Origin: Antrodiella citrinella
Lineage: Eukaryota; Basidiomycota; Agaricomycetes; Polyporales; Steccherinaceae
Direction: 5' to 3'
NCBI GenBank assembly: GCA_004802725.1
Contig: SGPM01000279.1
Location: 1-36,545, forward strand
Length of the DNA: 36,545 nucleotides
Under the pieces are notes generated by a model. The model searched no databases. It was not told where the DNA came from and saw nothing but the letters and a program-made list of their open reading frames with translations. Shown piece by piece: positions 31,559 to 36,545 of this stretch. Within the stretch, counting starts at the first letter, position 1. The number at the start of each line of letters is the position of its first letter. The position numbers and the translations under genes are program-made.

Positions 31559-34526
31559 TTAGATATCGTCCTTAACAATGTCGTGGATCACATTTATCCC
31601 ATCGAGCTCGAGCTCGTCAAAACTACCTCGTACGGGGGAACGTTGAGCAATTGAGGCAGGAAGAACAAGCGGAATAGTGGGCAGACGACCCAGAACTGAA
31701 TGGGCTGCACGAATGTAAAAAGACAACACAGTGGAAGCCTCGTTCTCGCTCAACTCGTATGGCTCCGGCGCCCACTTCACGGTCAAGGCCTCATCCCCCG
31801 GTTCCATGGGAGGCCAGCGGGACATCAGATGGGCGAACCTGGCGAGAGCCCGGCCACGGACACCTGCCTTTGTGCTGGACAAGCAGTCCTCGTCCTGGTG
31901 GTACTGCCAAGGTGGGGTGACCCAACCATGCCTTGACCAGACATGGGCGACCGAGACCGAGCGCTCCAACCCATTGTCGGGGCCGCTGTATAGCAATGGA
32001 CACAGCTCTCTATCGACATGCAAGACCTCCACGCGGAAATTGGTGAGAGCCAGTTCCCAAACGATCTCACTGCGCAGCCCCTCGTTCCCTGCCATCTGCG
32101 CGTAAGAGAGTACCTCACCACCCCACTTATGCCGACCGTCCTCTGAGTAAGGTGGAAAGCCGGCGTGCACGCCAAATCGCACGTTGATGTCCGCACGCAT
32201 GGCAAGACGGTCCTTGGCATATCGATCCTTGTAATTGCCATCCTTCTGTTTACCTGCTGCCGGTTTCTTCGACACCTGTCTATCCTCTTGCACAGCGGCC
32301 TCGGGTTTCAGAGGCAGTTTCGCCAACTCCTGCTTAGCAGAAGACGGTTGAGGATGACTTGGATCGATGTCTACGATCTGGTAGTATTTCCCTTCCAGAG
32401 CTATCCTCCATTCAGCGTTGGTCATGAGGACCTGACCGTCCGACGCGCCATTCACCACTTGCCGTAAACACCAGCGGCGAATGCGGATCCAGTTGTGGAG
32501 CATCCGACATCCAATATCGCTGTTCACGTCTTGTTGATAGAAGAGATGCGGAGAAGGGAGGGCATACAACAAGCGACCGTCGGGGGCGTCCAACACAGTA
32601 CAGAACCGCAAAGCAGCGTCCCATCCAGTGACCTCAGCCGGGACCCATGTACCACGGGTAGTAGGCCGATTCGCCCTCCGTACGACCTTCGCTCCTTGGG
32701 CACGTTGAGAGCCTGAGCCACGAGTTTGACCATGAACAACGTGTGGGTTGACTATGTTTACAACCTGTCCAGAGCCTCGGAAAGAAGGGAGACGTGAAGG
32801 TCCACTCAAACCACCATCACTGTACACTTGTGCCGCAGGAGCAAGATCAGTCGAACCAGATGAGGAAGAGGCAACCTGACCCATGGCAAAAGCGGACGGT
32901 CGGCCATCCTGCTCGACACCCTCGCGTCTGGCCTTCTTGACAGGGGGTTCAGAGTCGTTTCCATCGTGTCCTTCCCGATCGTTCGAATTAACACAAGATA
33001 CATGTCGAGTGGATTGAGTCACATACCTGGTCCGGACGCTACGCCTTCTTCTTGCCCGACGTTTACGTTCACTTCTGGAGCGACTGAGTCCCATCAGTAC
33101 ACAGCTCAATAGCATGTAGTCAATGAGCAACAAACCTTGCCACGTCTCAGTCTCCTCCCTCGCTGACTTGTCCATGACCGCAACTGCCTCTGGCACATTC
33201 TCCACGTTCATGAAGTGTTCCGCCGGTAGTTCATCCACTGTGATGCCTGGACGGCCAGCTTCGAGATCGTAACGCTCGACTGGCTGCTGAGCTATCAAAG
33301 TGGCGATAGTCGGATCGTACTTGCGGGTCTCTTTGATCAGAGCTTGATTTGACACGCTCATGATGTCCAGGCGGTCCATAAGACTTGTCAAGGTAGGATC
33401 ATCGTCCTGTTCGCGCGCCCATTCGGGGGCGTTCTTGAGGGTTCGACCAAGACGCATGACGTTCACGTTGCTGAACGCCAGCCTCGCAGGAACAAACGTC
33501 ACAGACCGTTGGATGAAGGTGAACTCGGCGAACGTTACTGCGGACCGAATGAACCAGACAGGAACCCCAACACGAAGCAAATCTTTCGCCAACGTCTCGT
33601 CTTCGGTGAAGACTCCTCTGAGAGGCAAAGGATGGCCTTGAAAATTCTCATTTGGCTGTATCAGTCTGGGCCAAATGACCTCCGTGTAAATGAGCCACCC
33701 GCGAAGAGCCAGGAGCAGTCGCTGAAACTCCCGAAAGAAAAGCATTGTCTCGGCGGGTGTGAGATCTCCGTCGTAAAGCTTCATGAACGACCGCTTCAGA
33801 CGCGGATGCAGCTTGTGGCAGAGAAAACAGCTGTCTTGCACCTCCTTTCTGTACCGCCTGAGGCTCCTATCTGCTAACCTATCTGCCAACTTCTTCCCAG
33901 CCGCCTTGATCATAGAAGCTAGCTCCAGCAGGGCAGCTTCCAAACGCTGAAGTACACTGTGACGAAGCCGGCCGTATTCCCCAATTGGGGACACGTCCGT
34001 GATCTCGTAGTCTTCGCCCAAGATGTGGAACCAGGGTGCTTTCTCGTCGGCGAAAGTTGGCAAGACCCCATGAATATCAACGGTGAAAAACGATTGGTGG
34101 GGGAAAGCCGTTAGGTATGAATTCCCGGGAGCGGCGAATGCGAAGGGACATTTGGGATCATATTCTTGTGGCCATTTGAAAAATTCCAGCAACCCCATCA
34201 TACCATCCTCGAAATACCGAATTTTCGAGTCTTTGAGTGGAAGTTGTGGGATGATCTCCATGTTCGGCGTCGAGATGTAGTATCGACGGCGGGTGGGGTG
34301 TTTCGTGTAACACTTGCTGTCGTATATCGTGAACTCCCGATCGGGAGTTCCACGTCGAGCGGACAAGATCTCTGGGTCTGCAATGATGTCGACATCAGCA
34401 GAGTCAGACCTGCATCACCAGTGTAAGCATTGATTTGAGAACAGTAAGTGTGTATCTGACTCACAAGGCTGACGAAGGTACAGCACGATGACCAGCCAGA
34501 GAGGAGGAACGCGAAGCGGAAGACAT
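31559..34526 (-). CDS. Large Agaricomycete-specific protein of unknown function
   Basis: Exon 1 (34526-34465, MSSASRSSSLAGHRAVPSSA) joins after a 55-nt intron to a single exon 34409-31559, giving about 970 residues. The N-terminal half has conserved-looking motifs: FEDGMMGLLEFFKWPQEYDP, PFAFAAPG, FFTVDIHGVLPTF, PWFHILGEDYEI. I recognise this pattern as one repeated many times in Agaricomycete genomes, but with no assigned function. CFLCHKLH might be a metal site. A basic/acidic linker (KKARREG, Ser run) precedes a second ordered region (TWVPAEVTGWDAALRFCTVL, MLHNWIRIRRWCLRQ, EWRIALEGKYYQIVDIDP), a Lys-rich stretch and a C-terminal region. A weak extra intron pair in the linker (near 33140-32960) cannot be ruled out. 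The frame is fully open, so the gene is probably recent or maintained. Confidence 0.65.
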
Positions 34527-34630
34527 ATCCGCAGCGAGCTGTATGACGCCAAGAAATGTGAGGACAATGTGAAATACACTGGCAAAACGACATACATGGA
34601 GCACGAAGAGGACAACCAGTGGGCCACAGA

Positions 34631-34695
34631 ACAAGCTCAAAGCTTGGACGTAGGGGAGTGGAATCTCACACAACACAACAAGCTCAAAGCTTGGA
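34631..34695 (+). repeat. 18-bp direct repeat
   Basis: ACAAGCTCAAAGCTTGGA occurs at 34631-34648 and 34678-34695. The core CAAGCTC...AGCTTG is nearly palindromic. Confidence 0.8.
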
Positions 34696-34792
34696 GTGAG
34701 AGCGGACTGGTGGAGGTGAGGCGAGGAATGGCGGCGAGTGACCAGAAGGGTGATGCCGACGAGGAAAGCGGCGGCAGTGAAGGCGGCGGCGG

Positions 34793-34827
34793 GAGGAAGG
34801 CGGCTGCAGTGAGGAAGGCGGCTGCAG
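34793..34827 (+). repeat. 17-bp tandem repeat
   Basis: GAGGAAGGCGGCTGCAG occurs at 34793-34809 and 34811-34827, in G/A-rich surroundings with further partial copies. Confidence 0.75.
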
Positions 34828-35206
34828 AGGAAGGTGGTGGTACGAGGAAAGTGTTTGCGACGAGGAAGGCGGATACAAGATCGAACAACGTGGCAGAGAC
34901 AGTGAGCACGACGAAGATGGTGATGACGACGACGATGAGGAAAGCGCTCGGTTATTCCGGGACACTCGGCGCCGACCGGCCCGTAGTCCGCCACCGCCAA
35001 GCTCGTCGGGAAGAACGATGAGCTCGAGAATAAGGTCTTTCCCGCCTCAGTCTACATGACGCTTTGTGGATTCCGTATATACCTTTTGGTTATAATTGTG
35101 CTCTCACGTTACACACGTCTTGTATGATTGTCGAGAGATCGAGATCAGACCGAGAGATAGCGAGGGAAGACAAACGACGAATTCATTGTAGGTAGAATGC
35201 GAAGCA

Positions 35207-35800
35207 TTAAATACAAATACGGACGGTAAAGACACTGCACAGCGAATGAGATGTCCGGTCGAGTGAAAATGGCGGCGTACATGAGAGAGTGTCAGTCATA
35301 GACGTAGGGTGGTGGTTCGCAGTCGCAGGAACAAGTTTGACGGAGGAATCAAGAGGAGTGGTGGCAGGAGTAGCACTCTGGAGGTTGAAGTGTTCGATTA
35401 CGGTCTCGATACATGACGATTGATGAAGGGAGACGGTAAGTTGAGGACTACTATGGTCAATATGAAGGCCGAGAAAATACTTGATCTCGCCCAGGTGGTG
35501 ATGGTGACGAAACGGGCGAGGTCGCGTTTGACTGAGTCCGTGGTGGGTTTGTCGGTCGCGCAGATCACCATGTCGTCGACGTGAATGATGACGATTGCGA
35601 GGGAGTTCCAAGTGCGACGAATATAGACGCAGTAATCGGCGATGAGACGGACGAAAGTGAGTTCCGTGGTGAGTACGGTGTTGAGATGAGAGTTCCAGGC
35701 GCGACCGGATTGACGAAGACCATAGATAGCTTTCAGTAGTAGCCAGACACGAGTAGTGTTGTCGGAGGAACCAGGGGGTCGACGCATAAAGATAGATTCT
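35207..35800 (-). pseudogene. Ty1/copia reverse transcriptase fragment, frameshifted
   Basis: Minus-strand reading gives copia motifs in order but in different frames. RRPPGSSDNT and LLKAIYGLRQSGRAWNSHL are followed by VIIHVDDMVICAT (the YVDD-equivalent) in one frame. LGEIKYFLGLHID is in a second frame, and SLMYAAIFTRPDISFAVQ lies near 35268-35215 in another. At least two frame changes and loss of the rest of pol mark it as a dead, truncated retrotransposon. No LTR was identified with confidence. Confidence 0.85.
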
Positions 35801-36420
35801 CATTACCGACAAGAACTCGGATCGATGAACGGTCAGACAGAGGGTGGAATGAGAAGGGATATGTATCACACATATGTTTCGAGTACCAATGTACACAGTT
35901 AAGTTCTGTCGCCGTATCGATAAACGAACCATGAGGGAGAGACTATTCACTCACCTACAATAAGTTCCAAGAACCAGACATCCGATGCTGTATGAAACGA
36001 CACAACGGCGACCAGGGAGCGTGTCGGAAGCTCGACTCCATCCCTAATTGCTGTCGTTGTCGTCTTTATTCGCAGTCTTCAAATTTTTGGGCCACTTGGG
36101 AACGACGATATGTTCGTTTTTTGTCATTTTCCCGTGCGCGTCATGGAACACGACGTCGCAGTGGTTGCGATTATCGGTGCCGGGACCGCGGCTGCGATGG
36201 GGGGGATCTCTGGACGAACACCGATCAGTGTACGGCGGCGCGACTCGCGAACGCGTTACTTACGTTACGAAGATCCAGGACGTCCACGAAGGGAAAATCC
36301 GAGCGTTCTTGTGGATGTGCAATTCGACGAAAGCACGCTTGGCAGCACTTCAGGGTACCTCCCTGGGTACCTCAAAGGCCTAATGTAAGTATCTAAATAA
36401 TTGACCTTTGTGGTGGTCTA
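35801..36420. other. Right flank, no gene supported
   Basis: Plus-strand open frames around 35992-36396 have no recognised motif beyond a Gly/Ala stretch (AVVAIIGAGTAAAMGG) and run into AT-rich sequence. A first exon of a gene beyond the right edge is possible but unsupported. Confidence 0.35.
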
Positions 36421-36454
36421 GGGAGGCCAGTGGACAGTTGAGTGGCCTTGTTGT

Positions 36455-36528
36455 GGCCACTTGGGATGGTCAGGTGGGCCACTTGCCCTAAGTCTCAAGT
36501 GGCCAAGTGGCCTTTTGTGGGCCACTTG
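36455..36528. repeat. Cluster of a 9-bp motif in both orientations
   Basis: GGCCACTTG occurs at 36455-36463, 36477-36485 and 36520-36528. Its reverse complement CAAGTGGCC occurs at 36496-36504 and 36504-36512. A near copy lies at about 36092 (GGGCCACTTGGG). The array may continue past the window end. Confidence 0.85.
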
Positions 36529-36545
36529 TGGGTCATATATTCCAG

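Larger units (their letters stand above)
26740..34530. mobile_element. Candidate multi-gene integrase-type mobile element (ends not defined)
   Basis: A DDE integrase-core gene, two large genes of unknown function in the opposite orientation and repeat-rich flanks form one block. A copia relic follows. No terminal inverted repeats or target duplication pairing the two sides were found by eye, so the boundaries are arbitrary and the grouping is inference. Confidence 0.3.
34527..35206. other. Upstream flank with short direct repeats, no gene called
   Basis: A plus-strand open frame here is Lys/Ala/Gly repeat sequence produced by G/A-rich tandem DNA and has no coding features. The stretch is probably promoter of the gene at 31559-34526 plus flank of the copia relic. 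Confidence 0.45.

Noticed and set aside
34488..35021. Plus-strand Lys/Ala/Gly-rich open frame
   Set aside because: It overlaps exon 1 of the minus-strand gene and is generated by G/A-rich tandem repeats.
27089..35800. One LTR retrotransposon containing both the integrase gene and the copia fragment
   Set aside because: The integrase lies on the opposite strand about 6 kb from the copia fragment, has an intron and lacks copia-type integrase context.

Overview
The window looks like nuclear DNA of an Agaricomycete (mushroom-forming basidiomycete). Genes lie on both strands and are cut by many short GT-AG introns of about 40-90 nt. The protein families also fit: an Agaricomycete-type divergent G-alpha, a basidiomycete P450, a DUF7702-like membrane protein, a BTB protein with the usual fungal layout, and a copia relic. 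All gene models were spliced by eye. A model is trusted where exon phases close, the total length is divisible by three and family motifs appear across the joins. No database search was possible.

Layout. 1-2.2 kb: the first of three paralogous secreted low-complexity proteins (LCP-1, +). 2.2-4.15 kb: coding-like fragments of an unresolved minus-strand gene. 4.16-6.69 kb: a 12-exon G-alpha gene (+) whose catalytic Gln is Ser. 7.16-9.93 kb: a homeodomain-like protein (-) with a duplicated His2-Cys2 motif. 10.0-13.1 kb: LCP-2 and LCP-3 (both -). 14.1-15.2 kb: a DUF7702-like seven-helix membrane protein (-). 16.3-19.5 kb: an N-containing stretch with an uncharacterised basidiomycete protein (-) and a complete 11-exon cytochrome P450 (-). 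20.6-22.9 kb: a BTB/POZ protein (-), divergent from a farnesyltransferase beta subunit (+, 23.4-25.3 kb). 25.65-26.65 kb: a secreted proprotein with Kex2-type sites (+).

From about 26.7 kb the character changes. There are short direct and inverted repeats, then a single-intron DDE integrase-core gene (+), then two large minus-strand genes of unknown function; the first of these carries a triplicated exon-intron unit. Beyond them lie a frameshifted copia polymerase fragment and a cluster of a 9-bp motif in both orientations. I read 26.7-36.5 kb as a mobile-element region and propose, as inference, that the integrase gene and its two neighbours may be parts of one multi-gene element.

The most original signal is the LCP family. 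The three genes share a 5'UTR intron, a signal-peptide exon, intron phases, a C-terminal motif and a 3' flanking element. Their interiors are modular: His-rich segment, Gln/Gly/Met repeats, and an acidic stretch followed by a predicted amphipathic helix. LCP-1 has all modules; LCP-2 and LCP-3 each lack one. LCP-2 has also lost the AG acceptor of its last intron.
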